The notes beneath the pieces are model-generated. The model did not search any database. It was not told the DNA's origin and saw only the letters and a list, made by a program, of their open reading frames with translations. From Anditalea sp035461405 (lineage in GTDB: Bacteria > Bacteroidota > Bacteroidia > Cytophagales > Cyclobacteriaceae), in contig DATHVH010000323.1 in assembly GCA_035461405.1 (NCBI GenBank), positions 1-64,000 of the forward strand: a stretch of 64,000 nucleotides of DNA. Reading direction: 5' to 3'. Below, in pieces: positions 17,178 to 25,891 of the stretch. Numbering within the stretch: position 1 is the stretch's first letter; every line of letters starts with the position of its first letter. A program made the position numbers and the translations under genes.

Positions 17178-18844
17178 ACTGGTTTGCCGAAATAGCCCTA
17201 CATCCTTTCTATGAGTTTGCGTTGATATTGTTTTTTGCTGCATTGTTAGGAGCATTGGGTCAATTGTTTAGACAGCCGCTTATTGTAATGTTTATTGCTT
17301 TGGGCATACTGGTAGGGCCAGCATTTTTGGATATAGTGAAATCTGAAGAAAACATTCAGCTGCTTGCCGAAATAGGGATAGCTATACTGCTATTTATAGT
17401 TGGTCTCAAGCTGGATTTGAGGATTATAAAATCCGTGGGGAAAATTGCCCTGATTACTGGTATGGGACAGGTAATCTTTACATCTTTGATAGGCTATTTT
17501 ATTGCTCTTGCCCTGGATTTCTCTAGCCTCCATAGTTTCTACATTGCAGTAGCCCTTACTTTTTCCAGTACCATCATTATAGTAAAACTACTCTCTGATA
17601 AAAAAGAAATAGATGCTCTTCATGGTCAGATAGCGATAGGTTTTCTTATCGTACAGGATATGGTGGTGATATTAGTCATGATAGTACTTTCATCTATGGG
17701 TCAGGATGAGGGTAATTCTATAGGTGAGGACATTGCATTTACCCTGATTTCTGGTTTATTTCTCCTTTTCATCACCTTCGTAATGATGAAATGGGTAATA
17801 CCGATACTAAGTCCCTTTTTAGCAAAATCAACAGAAATGTTAACCCTATTTGCCATCGCATGGGCAGTAACGCTCGCGGCTTTTGGTGAAATGATCGGAT
17901 TTAGTGGGGAGGTAGGTGCTTTTTTGGCAGGCGTGAGTTTGGCTTCTTCTAAATTTAAAGATGTGATCGGCAGCAGGCTAATCAGTTTAAGGGATTTTCT
18001 ATTGCTTTTCTTTTTTGTTAATCTGGGAGCTAACCTTAATTTAGAAGTAATCGGCAATCAGATTCCCTCTGCACTGATTTTCTCTGCATTTGTCCTGATA
18101 GGCAATCCACTGATAGTGCTAATCATAATGGGAGTGATGGGATATCGAAAGAGGACATCTTTTCTTGCTGGCCTTACAGTAGCACAGATAAGTGAGTTCT
18201 CGCTTATATTTGCGGGTCTTGGGCTAGCTGTGGGACATTTAAATGAAGAGGTAGTCGGACTGATTACTTTGGTAGGATTGATTACTATTGCTCTTTCCAC
18301 TTACCTTATTCTATATTCCCATCAGATTTACGAATTCATTGCTCCTGTATTATCCCCCTTTGAAAAGAAAAATCCCTATAGGGAAATGGACTTCAAACCC
18401 GTGCAATATCAACATTTTGATGTGATTCTTTTTGGGTTGGGACGTTTTGGAAGTAAGGTCGCAGAAATGCTGGACCAGCACCCCGAAACCAATTACTTGG
18501 GAATTGATTTTGACCCCCAGTTAGTAGAAACATTTCAAAAAAGGGGGAAAGATGTAATCTATGGTGATATGGAAGATCCTGAAATTTTAGAACATATTCC
18601 CTACCGTACATCAACCTGTATACTCAGTACTATACCTAATATGGACCATTCTGTACATCTGGTGAAAAAATTAAAAAGAGAAGGGTACAAGGGTAGAATC
18701 CTTATTACTGCACTTAATGAAAAAGAACAGGAATTACTTCAGATATGTGAAGCGGATGAAGTTTTACTCCCCCATGAAATGGCTGCCAGGAATTTTTACA
18801 GCGATTTTATGGAGAAAATAAGCAAGACTCAGTTTAACAGATAA
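17174..18844 (+). CDS. Kef-type monovalent cation:proton antiporter with RCK domain
   Basis: A 556-residue inner-membrane transporter of the CPA2 family. Residues 1-385 form about 12-13 membrane segments with the Na/H exchanger motifs ALTFSSTIIIVKLLSDKKE (about 121-139) and GEVGAFLAGVSLASS. A TrkA-N (RCK) domain follows at about 413-530, starting DVILFGLGRFGSKVAEML, a Rossmann nucleotide-binding fold. The family exports potassium or sodium in exchange for protons. No KefF/KefG partner is nearby; instead a universal stress protein is translationally coupled upstream. Whether it responds to glutathione adducts as E. coli KefB/C do is unknown. Confidence 0.92.
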   Translation: MNWFAEIALHPFYEFALILFFAALLGALGQLFRQPLIVMFIALGILVGPAFLDIVKSEENIQLLAEIGIAILLFIVGLKLDLRIIKSVGKIALITGMGQVIFTSLIGYFIALALDFSSLHSFYIAVALTFSSTIIIVKLLSDKKEIDALHGQIAIGFLIVQDMVVILVMIVLSSMGQDEGNSIGEDIAFTLISGLFLLFITFVMMKWVIPILSPFLAKSTEMLTLFAIAWAVTLAAFGEMIGFSGEVGAFLAGVSLASSKFKDVIGSRLISLRDFLLLFFFVNLGANLNLEVIGNQIPSALIFSAFVLIGNPLIVLIIMGVMGYRKRTSFLAGLTVAQISEFSLIFAGLGLAVGHLNEEVVGLITLVGLITIALSTYLILYSHQIYEFIAPVLSPFEKKNPYREMDFKPVQYQHFDVILFGLGRFGSKVAEMLDQHPETNYLGIDFDPQLVETFQKRGKDVIYGDMEDPEILEHIPYRTSTCILSTIPNMDHSVHLVKKLKREGYKGRILITALNEKEQELLQICEADEVLLPHEMAARNFYSDFMEKISKTQFNR

Positions 18845-19029
18845 TTTATAAAAAGCCTTAGATAACATAAAAACAATATAGTGAGCCTCTAATCAAAACT
18901 AATTTACAATATATAGCTAAAGTCAAATTCAGTCATAAAGGCGGAAGAAATACCATGCACCACGGCAACCTTTATAAATTTTTAAACCAAAATCTTTAAC
19001 AAGCAGTTAGGTGGCAAAAAGTCAGAAAA

Positions 19030-19110
19030 ATGGAATTAGTAATAGTAGGTTCTGTTGTAATAACCGCAATTATTATGATCAGGGTAGTAATTAAAAAAGT
19101 TTTTGAGTAG
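19030..19110 (+). CDS. Possible 26-residue single-span membrane peptide
   Basis: An ATG-started frame of 26 residues: a short start MELV, a hydrophobic stretch IVGSVVITAIIMIRVVI, then KKVFE with two lysines. This has the composition of a small single-span membrane peptide, and a purine-rich AGGTGG lies about 13 bases ahead. Length and strand place it between the antiporter and gdhA. Small frames of this size arise by chance in AT-rich DNA, so this is only a candidate. Confidence 0.3.
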   Translation: MELVIVGSVVITAIIMIRVVIKKVFE

Positions 19111-19184
19111 AATAAAGGGATTGTGATGCATCTGAATACGCTGCATGAAAAATAAGGCTTTCAAGCTCAAATCGATACATAGGC

Positions 19185-19223
19185 TGAAAAAACAGAGGTG
19201 CAAGGTCAGAGACCTCCCACCTC
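19185..19223 (-). terminator. Terminator of gdhA
   Basis: On the minus strand a stem GAGGTG/CACCTC with an inner GGTC/GACC pairing (19195-19223) is followed by TGTTTTTT. It lies about 40 bases past the gdhA stop codon. Confidence 0.8.
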
Positions 19224-19263
19224 ATATTTTAATATTAACTTATTTTCTAATTGCTGCCCATTT

Positions 19264-20622
19264 TTACACTATCCCTTGAGCTTTCATAGCTTCTGCTACT
19301 TTGAGGAAACCAAAGATATTAGCCCCTTCAAGGTAGTTGCCCGGAACGCCGTATTCTTCTGCCGCATTCAAACATACCTCATGGATATTTTCCATGATAT
19401 GCATAAGTTTGGCATCAACATCTTCCCGGTTCCAATATACACCCATCCTATTTTGGGTCATTTCCAAGCCAGAAACTGCGACTCCTCCCGCATTGGCACA
19501 TTTACCTGGAGCATATAAGATATTTGATTCCTGAAGTACGGCTATGGCTTCTGAACTACAGGGCATATTTGCACCCTCAGCCAGAAGTATAATTTTATTT
19601 TCCGCTAAATGCTCAGCATCTTTTTTATTGATTTCATTTTGTGTAGCGCAAGGGAATACACAGTCAGCCTCCACTTTCCATAGAGGATTAAAGTCGGAAT
19701 CATCCGTTTCAAAATATTCCGCCTCAGGATATTCATCTACATATTCTTTGATTCTGCCACGCTTAGTATTTTTTAAGTCCTTAATAAAGTCAAGCTTCGC
19801 TTCATCTATCCCATCCTTATCCACTATATATCCAGAAGAATCAGAAACAGTTATAGGAATTCCTCCAAGTTCTATAATTTTCTCAATGGCATATTGCGAT
19901 ACATTGCCCGCTCCTGATACGATACATTTTTTACCTTCTATGGAATCATCTTTGGCCTTTAGCATATTACAGGCAAAATAAATGAGACCGTAACCAGTAG
20001 CCTCTGGCCGAATGACGCTTCCTCCCCAGTGCTTACCCTTGCCGGTAAGAATTCCGGTAAATTCATTTTTCAATTTTTTATACATGCCAAACATGTATCC
20101 GATCTCCCGAGATCCTACTCCTATATCCCCTGCAGGCACATCGGTAAAATCTCCAATATGTCTGAAGAGCTCCTGCATGAAAGCTTGGCAAAACCGCATA
20201 ATCTCAGCATCTGATTTTCCTTTGGGATCAAAATCAGCCCCACCTTTACCACCTCCCATAGGCAAACTGGTCAGAGCATTTTTAAAAATCTGCTCGAAAG
20301 CCAAAAACTTTAGTATACTTGAATTTACTGAGGGGTGAAATCGAAGCCCACCTTTATATGGACCGATAGCAGAATTCATTTGAACCCTATAACCCCTGTT
20401 AATCTGCACTTCTCCGGCATCATCTTGCCATGCCACACGAAAAGTTATCACACGCTCAGGTTCTATCATCCTTTCCAGGATCTTGAGATCTCCGTATTCG
20501 GGATGACGCTCGAGTACCCTTCCAACGGATGAAACAACTTCTTCTACTGCCTGAATAAATTCTTTTTCATTTGGACTTCTTTTATTGATATAGGTTAAAA
20601 TTTGTTTTTTTAAATCGGTCAT
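19264..20622 (-). CDS. gdhA: NADP-type glutamate dehydrogenase
   Basis: A 452-residue hexameric-type glutamate dehydrogenase that forms glutamate from 2-oxoglutarate and ammonia in nitrogen assimilation. Glutamate-binding segments GPYKGGLRFHPSVN (residues 88-100) and LPMGGGKGGADFDP with catalytic-site K126 are present, followed by DVPAGDIGVGSREIGYMFG, and the nucleotide-binding domain has VSGAGNVSQYA. Length and the ending fit the small (about 450-residue) NADP-specific class typical of bacteria. The gene stands alone with its own terminator; no regulator lies beside it. Confidence 0.97.
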   Translation of the reverse strand: MTDLKKQILTYINKRSPNEKEFIQAVEEVVSSVGRVLERHPEYGDLKILERMIEPERVITFRVAWQDDAGEVQINRGYRVQMNSAIGPYKGGLRFHPSVNSSILKFLAFEQIFKNALTSLPMGGGKGGADFDPKGKSDAEIMRFCQAFMQELFRHIGDFTDVPAGDIGVGSREIGYMFGMYKKLKNEFTGILTGKGKHWGGSVIRPEATGYGLIYFACNMLKAKDDSIEGKKCIVSGAGNVSQYAIEKIIELGGIPITVSDSSGYIVDKDGIDEAKLDFIKDLKNTKRGRIKEYVDEYPEAEYFETDDSDFNPLWKVEADCVFPCATQNEINKKDAEHLAENKIILLAEGANMPCSSEAIAVLQESNILYAPGKCANAGGVAVSGLEMTQNRMGVYWNREDVDAKLMHIMENIHEVCLNAAEEYGVPGNYLEGANIFGFLKVAEAMKAQGIV

Positions 20623-21149
20623 AAGGTAGATTAGGTTTGATATATATATGCTTATTACCTAAACGGGTTGTAGAGACAACTGTTAAAATAATAAGCCTAC
20701 TTGCTATAATCGCAAGATTTTTCTTTCGGCCGCCTAATTTAAGAAAAATAGCTCAATACGCACTACTCCTTTGATTTGGTTTTGGTATCATTTACAAAAC
20801 TAACCTTACCTAGACCACAATATTTCCATTAAAATAATTGTATATCTATAACAGGAAAAAATATCTTATAAAAACTGTCAATCTTTATCATATACTTAAG
20901 AGAAATAGTATAAATGCCCGGCTCATGGTACTCTATTCCAAATGGATTCGATGAAGATGAAGTTTCCCATTACCAAATCCCCAATTTAAATCTTCACATG
21001 ACTGTTTCTCTTCACCTGATTTATTCAGGAAATAATAAGGTGGAAAAAGTAATTTAAGCATCAGCTGCAGACAAAGAATCCGCGGTATTATAAGCTTTAG
21101 CAAAAAAAATAAAATAGAAACAAATAAAAAGTAGCCAATTAAATAAATT
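20623..21149. other. 527-base gap without a recognised gene
   Basis: Between gdhA and the sulfur transporter genes. On the minus strand TAGTTTTG (20795-20802) fits a -7 element for gdhA. A minus-strand frame of 78 codons runs through 20933-21169, but its start lies inside a terminator stem and its composition is not protein-like. Nothing else is recognised. Confidence 0.5.
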
Positions 21150-21195
21150 AACACCACAAAACAAGACAAAAATTTAAGTCTTGTTTTGTGGTGTT
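21150..21195 (-). terminator. 18-bp hairpin terminator of the porin/YeeE unit
   Basis: The 18-base arm 21150-21167 (AACACCACAAAACAAGAC) is the exact reverse complement of 21178-21195, with a 10-base loop. On the minus strand it follows the last YeeE gene by only a few bases and leads into T-rich sequence. Confidence 0.9.
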
Positions 21196-21199
21196 TAAT

Positions 21200-21694
21200 T
21201 TAATGAGGAAGTTTATCAGCAAACCTGCCATATACCCAGGTACCAGCTATGGCACTAAGCAAAGTCACGATTACTACCGTAAAGCCACTCCCTATCTGAG
21301 CAAATAAAGGTCCCGGACAGGCACCGGTCAATGCCCAGCCCAATCCAAATACAAAACCTCCGATAATCTGCCCTTTTTTGAACTCCTTGTCAGCGATCTC
21401 TATAGGTTCACCTGAAATAGTTTTAATATTAAACTTTTTGATCAGGAAGATAGAAATCATCCCTACTGCTATAGCAGAGCCAATCACTCCATACATGAAA
21501 AAAGACTGAAGCCTAAACATCTCCTGTATTCTAAACCATGAAATAATTTCCGCTTTTACGAAAACTATTCCGAAGAGAATACCTACTATAAGATATTTCA
21601 ATAAGGAAAGCCCAGTCTCCTCCATTTTTTGCATATTAGGAGCTTCACATTCTATGGGATTATCCCTATCTATTTTTTGATTTTGAATTTTCAT
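21200..21694 (-). CDS. YeeE/YedE family transporter, C-terminal half type
   Basis: A 164-residue membrane protein with four likely membrane segments, preceded by a 30-residue hydrophilic N-terminus. The segment GLGWALTGACPGPLFAQIG with C126 matches the conserved cysteine region in YeeE/YedE (TsuA) thiosulfate transporters, where such cysteines pass the ion along the channel. In TsuA both halves are one chain; here each is a separate protein, with the partner just upstream. It likely imports thiosulfate or a related sulfur species, by family and by the rhodanese/thioredoxin neighbours; the substrate is not proven. Confidence 0.85.
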   Translation of the reverse strand: MKIQNQKIDRDNPIECEAPNMQKMEETGLSLLKYLIVGILFGIVFVKAEIISWFRIQEMFRLQSFFMYGVIGSAIAVGMISIFLIKKFNIKTISGEPIEIADKEFKKGQIIGGFVFGLGWALTGACPGPLFAQIGSGFTVVIVTLLSAIAGTWVYGRFADKLPH

Positions 21695-21745
21695 TCTATA
21701 ATATTTTTGATATTGCTTGAATAAATTTGTAAGTACCTAGCTGGA

Positions 21746-22327
21746 TCAAAATCCTACTGCGGCCATGATATAAGGCAATAGTAAGTGAGTCATCGCAAAA
21801 CCACCCAGCATAAAGAAAATAGTAGCTACCATAGAGGGCCACTGCAGATTACTGATACCCATAATGGCGTGTCCAGAGGTACAGCCACCTGCATATCTGG
21901 TCCCAAAGCCTACCAGAAACCCACCTATCACAAAGAAAAACAATCCTTTTAAAGTAAATATATTTTCCCATGTAAAGATTTCAGAAGGCATTAGGTTGCC
22001 AAAACTGGTCAAGCCCAATGCTGCAAGATCTCTTTGTGTGCTTTCTGCTACTACTACAGTATCAGGATTTGAAAGGAGGACGACTGCTAAAAAACCTCCG
22101 ATCATAATACCCAGTACAAATACCAGGTTCCACATTTCCTTCTGCCAATTATATTGGAAGAAAGGTAAATTAGCAGGAAAACACGCCGCACAGGCATGAC
22201 GCAATGATGATGATATTCCAAAAGACTTATTCCCCAACAGCAATAGTGCCGGCACTGTCAACCCGATCAAAGGTCCTGCTACATACCATGCCCACGGTTG
22301 TCTGATCCATTCCATTAATTGTTCCAT
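21746..22327 (-). CDS. YeeE/YedE family transporter, N-terminal half type
   Basis: A 193-residue membrane protein with four to five likely membrane segments. It holds the TRYAGGCTSGHAIMG motif (C149), a hallmark of YeeE/YedE transporters, and an additional CAAC pair (C46, C49) in RHACAACFP. It is followed after 51 bases by the second half-transporter, and the two would together make up one TsuA-like channel. The porin gene lies 116 bases upstream on the same strand, with no terminator between, so the three are probably one transcript. Confidence 0.87.
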   Translation of the reverse strand: MEQLMEWIRQPWAWYVAGPLIGLTVPALLLLGNKSFGISSSLRHACAACFPANLPFFQYNWQKEMWNLVFVLGIMIGGFLAVVLLSNPDTVVVAESTQRDLAALGLTSFGNLMPSEIFTWENIFTLKGLFFFVIGGFLVGFGTRYAGGCTSGHAIMGISNLQWPSMVATIFFMLGGFAMTHLLLPYIMAAVGF

Positions 22328-22443
22328 TATATTTTATATTATATTTCTATTCTTTATTGTTCCACTGAAATCCACCAATTCTTTTACTAGTTCCCCAATT
22401 GCAACATTTTATCCCAATATATTTAAGACGCTAAACCTTTTCA

Positions 22444-23829
22444 TTAAAACCTATAATCCATGACCATATTTACATTCCATAAATCAACTCGATTAATACG
22501 AAATCTATCCGGTACCGAGTGAGGATTTTTTGCAGTTTTGTTAACCAATATAAACTTCATATCCAGCCCTTTAAGGTAACCATTAAATTTATAATCTGCT
22601 TCTGCCACAAAATGGTAATAGGATGGAACCCCATATTTGTTCAAGTGGTAATTACGTATATCGGGATTATGTACCGAGCTGGCGCCTAATGAACCCTTCC
22701 AACTTTTACCCGATGGGCTCCAATCATACTTTGCAGTAAGTGCTATAACACCTCCATTTCCTTCAAACCTTTCTCTTGGTAGGCTGGCATAAAATCGTTC
22801 TCTCCCCCACTCACGTGGAAAAAGAAATCTACCCTTATCTGATATTCCCAAGAAATTCATGGATATACGTTGATTTTGATAATTTAGCTGCAACCTACTC
22901 CCCATTCCATATGTAACCTCATTAGGCATTATATAGGCCATATGAGAAGTTTCATTTCCTCCACTTCCGGTGGGTGTTTGATAAAAACCTTGAATACCCC
23001 AATTTAGATCAGTTTTTCCTAAATTTATTTTACCATCCGACTGTATGAAACTTGTGTTGAAAACATTTTCAGCCCAATAATTCCAAATTTCAACAGAACC
23101 AAATTGGTCCAAACTTTTTTTCATGCCCAAAATTCCTAATCCTCTGCTTTCTATATTACCTTTATATAGAGATGCCTCTCCAAACGGACTTCTTCCAAAG
23201 GGATAAACACCAAATGATTCCTCTATCCTGTACCAGTCGACAGTCCCTCTCATAGTAACTTGGTGAAACCAACTGCTATACAAGTCCCAGCCATCATCCT
23301 TATACCGCAATGCCAAACCGCTGAAAGTATTGGGACGCATCCTGTTGTCTTGTTCGTTTAATAATGGTGAATTGACACTTTGCCTACCAAGAACAGCCTG
23401 GAATCCCCCATTAAGATAAGAAAGATATAAATGCTCTAGTCTGTCCAAGTCTCGAGTATTCTCGAGATCATTCATATCATAGAGCAGGATTTCATAGCGG
23501 TTTATATTACCAGTCGTAGGGTCTGCAATTCTGACATTTTGTTCGAAAAGCTGAAAAACAAAGAATCCACTAAATCCTACATGAAAGCCTTTGAATGAAG
23601 GGCTGTAATAACCTATTCCAGCTCCAACCGCCATAGTAGAGTAATTTAACAAATCCCCCCTATTTCTGGTACCCATAAAGAAACTTCTTATATGGAAATC
23701 CACATCCCCGCTCTTTAATACTTCTCCTAACGTATTATTACTTCTGACACTATCCATTTCACTATGCTTTTCCTGAGCAAGGATTACTAAAGGAAAGAAC
23801 AGTATTAAAATAGAAATAAGATTTTTCAT
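22444..23829 (-). CDS. OprD-like outer-membrane porin
   Basis: A 461-residue outer-membrane protein. A signal peptide (about 1-19, ending ILAQ) precedes a long chain of amphipathic strands with frequent Tyr/Trp/Arg, and the C-terminal residue is Phe (NVMVMDYRF), as barrels need for insertion. The opening segment with FHIRSFFMGTRN and the general layout recall OprD-family and related porins. It sits between sulfur-handling enzymes and a sulfur transporter, so it may let thiosulfate or a similar anion through the outer membrane; the pore specificity is inference. A CRP/FNR-like site lies 37-54 bases ahead of its start. Confidence 0.78.
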   Translation of the reverse strand: MKNLISILILFFPLVILAQEKHSEMDSVRSNNTLGEVLKSGDVDFHIRSFFMGTRNRGDLLNYSTMAVGAGIGYYSPSFKGFHVGFSGFFVFQLFEQNVRIADPTTGNINRYEILLYDMNDLENTRDLDRLEHLYLSYLNGGFQAVLGRQSVNSPLLNEQDNRMRPNTFSGLALRYKDDGWDLYSSWFHQVTMRGTVDWYRIEESFGVYPFGRSPFGEASLYKGNIESRGLGILGMKKSLDQFGSVEIWNYWAENVFNTSFIQSDGKINLGKTDLNWGIQGFYQTPTGSGGNETSHMAYIMPNEVTYGMGSRLQLNYQNQRISMNFLGISDKGRFLFPREWGRERFYASLPRERFEGNGGVIALTAKYDWSPSGKSWKGSLGASSVHNPDIRNYHLNKYGVPSYYHFVAEADYKFNGYLKGLDMKFILVNKTAKNPHSVPDRFRINRVDLWNVNMVMDYRF

Positions 23830-23865
23830 CAGACACGAAATAACCTTTTAATTAACAGCTTTACA

Positions 23866-23883
23866 GTGATTAATGTCACATAA
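23866..23883. promoter_or_regulatory. CRP/FNR-like box ahead of the porin gene
   Basis: GTGA-N6-TCAC (23866-23879) matches the core of the TGTGA-N6-TCACA palindrome bound by the CRP/FNR family. On the minus strand it reads TTATGTGACATTAATCAC, and the first ten bases recur ahead of the MBL/rhodanese gene. Confidence 0.55.
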
Positions 23884-23898
23884 TCTATTTTTAAACCA

Positions 23899-23927
23899 AA
23901 AATGGCAAGATTGAATCTTGCCATTTT
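23899..23927 (-). terminator. Terminator after the MBL/rhodanese gene
   Basis: A perfect 13-bp stem (23899-23911 with 23915-23927; core AATGGCAAGAT / ATCTTGCCATT) with a three-base loop and flanking A and T runs. It separates the MBL gene from the porin gene, so the porin must have its own promoter. Confidence 0.85.
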
Positions 23928-23948
23928 GATTTAGGTCAGACTACTTTT

Positions 23949-25370
23949 TTAAAGCAATGTAGAGGGGCAAACATATTCTGTCAGACTGAATTTACCGGAA
24001 TCCTTAAGATCTTTAAACCCACCTTTTACATCTATTAGATTGTCGTAACCCCGTGCTTTTAAAATGGAAGCAAAGATCATAGACCTGTATCCCCCAGCGC
24101 AGTGTACATAGTAAGTCTTGTCTTTATCCACTTGGGCCATATTCTCATTTATATAATCCAAAGCAACATTTTCTGCACCTACGATATGTTCACTCTGATA
24201 TTCGCTTGTTTTTCTGACATCTAATAAGGTTGCCCCTGGATTTGCTTCTTTTATATTTGCAAGCTCATCTACCGAGATAGAAGTAATAGTGTCAATTTCT
24301 TTTCCAGATTCTTTCCAAGTGCTAAATCCCCCTTTCAAATAACCTAAAGTTTTATCATACCCTACACGAGCCAACCTTGTGATCACCTCTTCTTCTCTAC
24401 CTTCTTCGGCTATAATTAGTAATTGCTGTTTAACATCTGGTATCAGAGTCCCTACCCAAACTGCAAAACTACCATCTATTCCAATATTAATTGAATTGGG
24501 GACGAAGCCCTTTGCAAAAACCTGTGGAGCTCTTGTGTCTAAAACTATAGCTCCAGTTTCATTGGCAGCTGCCTCAAACTCATCTGGATTTAATGCGTGC
24601 TGACCTCTTTCCAATACTTCATCAATACTCTCGTACCCCTGTATGTTCATCATCACATTTTGAGGGAAATAAGAGGGTGGAGGTGTTAGCCCAGTAATTA
24701 CCTGCCGGGTAAATTCCTCTTTACTCATTTCCTGCAAAGCATAATTAGTTTTCTTTTGGTTACCTAATGTATCAGACGTCTCTTTGCTCATATTTTTGCC
24801 ACAGGCACTTCCAGCACCGTGCGCGGGATATACTATCAGGTCATCGGAGAGGGGCATTATTTTATTTCTAAGGGAATCATAAAGGTGGCCCGCCAACATA
24901 TCCTGTGTAAGGTCTTTCACTACTTTCTGAGCTAGATCCGGCCTTCCTACATCGCCAATAAATAAGGTATCCCCTGTAAATAACGCCTCTTCTTTTCCCT
25001 CTTCATTGATTAATAAATATACTGAGCTTTCCATAGTATGACCAGGAGTATGGATTAATCTGATCACAGCATTTCCTATCTGAAACTCCTGTCCATCTTT
25101 TGCAATAACTGCATCAAACCCAAGCGGCATCTCTGTTGGTCCAAATACTATAGTGGCTCCTGTCTTTGAAGCCAGATCTTTATGACCTGATACGAAGTCT
25201 GCGTGGAAATGTGTTTCAAACACATACTTTATCTTCGCTCCATTTTTTTCCGCTTTTTCTAAGTAAGGCTTTACCTCCCTAAGCGGGTCAATGATGGCTG
25301 CTTCTCCATTGGATTCAATGTAATATGCACCCTGGGCCAAACATCCTGTATAAATTTGTTCTATTTTCAT
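23949..25370 (-). CDS. MBL-fold persulfide-dioxygenase-like enzyme fused to two rhodanese domains
   Basis: A 473-residue cytoplasmic protein. Residues 1-240 are a metallo-beta-lactamase domain of the ETHE1/persulfide dioxygenase type, with iron-binding ETHFHADFVSGH (H54, H56, D58, H63), HTPGHT and GDTLFIGDVGRPDL. Two rhodanese domains follow: about 255-365, where the active Cys is missing (LLIIAEEGREEE), and about 370-473, with C424 in YVHCAGGYRS. Persulfide dioxygenases oxidise glutathione or similar persulfides to sulfite; the rhodanese would feed or accept sulfane sulfur. It lies 82 bases after thioredoxin, with a possible CRP/FNR-type half-site in the gap. Note F59, where ETHE1 itself has His. 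Confidence 0.92.
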   Translation of the reverse strand: MKIEQIYTGCLAQGAYYIESNGEAAIIDPLREVKPYLEKAEKNGAKIKYVFETHFHADFVSGHKDLASKTGATIVFGPTEMPLGFDAVIAKDGQEFQIGNAVIRLIHTPGHTMESSVYLLINEEGKEEALFTGDTLFIGDVGRPDLAQKVVKDLTQDMLAGHLYDSLRNKIMPLSDDLIVYPAHGAGSACGKNMSKETSDTLGNQKKTNYALQEMSKEEFTRQVITGLTPPPSYFPQNVMMNIQGYESIDEVLERGQHALNPDEFEAAANETGAIVLDTRAPQVFAKGFVPNSINIGIDGSFAVWVGTLIPDVKQQLLIIAEEGREEEVITRLARVGYDKTLGYLKGGFSTWKESGKEIDTITSISVDELANIKEANPGATLLDVRKTSEYQSEHIVGAENVALDYINENMAQVDKDKTYYVHCAGGYRSMIFASILKARGYDNLIDVKGGFKDLKDSGKFSLTEYVCPSTLL

Positions 25371-25434
25371 CTTATGGTCATTTACATGTTTTAAAACTTA
25401 TAATAAAATTAGCCAATTAAGTTTTCCTGCAATA

Positions 25435-25451
25435 GGACAATTGTCACATAA
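25435..25451. promoter_or_regulatory. Second TTATGTGACA box, ahead of the MBL/rhodanese gene
   Basis: TGTCACATAA (25442-25451) is identical to ten bases ahead of the porin gene, in the same orientation. The other half-site (AGGA at the same six-base spacing) is degraded. It falls in the 82-base gap between the thioredoxin stop and the MBL start. Confidence 0.5.
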
Positions 25452-25452
25452 G

Positions 25453-25770
25453 CTATTTAGCATGCTGTTTAACTACATTTATTAATTGGTGTGCAGGTAC
25501 TACTCCAGATTGCCTCCATAATGATTGGCCCTTTTTAAAAAGGATAAGGGTAGGAACTCCACGTACCTGATATTTATTCGCTGCATCAGGATTTTTATCA
25601 ACGTCTACTTTTATGACTTTCACCTGATCCCCCAGCTGTCTCGAAACATCTTCTAAGATCGGCTGCATCGTCTTACATGGTCCGCACCACGTAGCGTAAA
25701 AATCCACAAGAACTGGTCTATCTCCTGATATTAGGTCATGAAATGATTTTGGCTTTGATGTATTTTGCAT
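25453..25770 (-). CDS. Thioredoxin
   Basis: A 105-residue thioredoxin with the redox motif WCGPC (C29 and C32), the PVLVDFYATWCGPCK core, VIKVDVDKNPD and the cis-proline segment GVPTLILF. It is cytoplasmic and of usual length. The ATG at 25770 is preferred: the frame also extends upstream to a GTG at 25842, but those 24 residues are hydrophobic, not thioredoxin-like, and overlap a TATACTTTG promoter-like element (25791-25799 on the minus strand). Its place beside rhodaneses and a persulfide dioxygenase suggests it releases sulfide or sulfite from protein persulfides. Confidence 0.93.
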   Translation of the reverse strand: MQNTSKPKSFHDLISGDRPVLVDFYATWCGPCKTMQPILEDVSRQLGDQVKVIKVDVDKNPDAANKYQVRGVPTLILFKKGQSLWRQSGVVPAHQLINVVKQHAK

Positions 25771-25834
25771 AGTTGTCTTTGGGTTTTTTTCAAAGTATAA
25801 ATTTACGAATACTTCAATAATTAAAACAGTAACA

Positions 25835-25858
25835 AAAGTCACTCATATATATGACTTT
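25835..25858. promoter_or_regulatory. Inverted repeat ahead of thioredoxin
   Basis: AAAGTCA (25835-25841) and TGACTTT (25852-25858) are perfect 7-bp arms ten bases apart, 65-88 bases before the thioredoxin ATG and upstream of the TATACTTTG element. Possible regulator site. Confidence 0.35.
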
Positions 25859-25891
25859 ACATTGCACAAAAAATTTTACCATATTATCTAA

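Larger units (their letters stand above)
18845..19263. other. 419-base gap holding a possible tiny gene
   Basis: Between the antiporter and gdhA. It contains a possible 26-residue membrane peptide gene (19030-19110) and the gdhA terminator (both listed). The part 18935-18990 has short complementary segments, AAAGG with CCTTT, that could fold, but match no RNA family I know. Confidence 0.45.

Noticed and set aside
19198..20532. Several long plus-strand frames inside gdhA
   Set aside because: They lie opposite a well-supported glutamate dehydrogenase and have no recognisable domains.
20933..21169. A 78-codon minus-strand frame
   Set aside because: Its start codon lies inside the 18-bp terminator stem of the YeeE unit and its composition is not protein-like.
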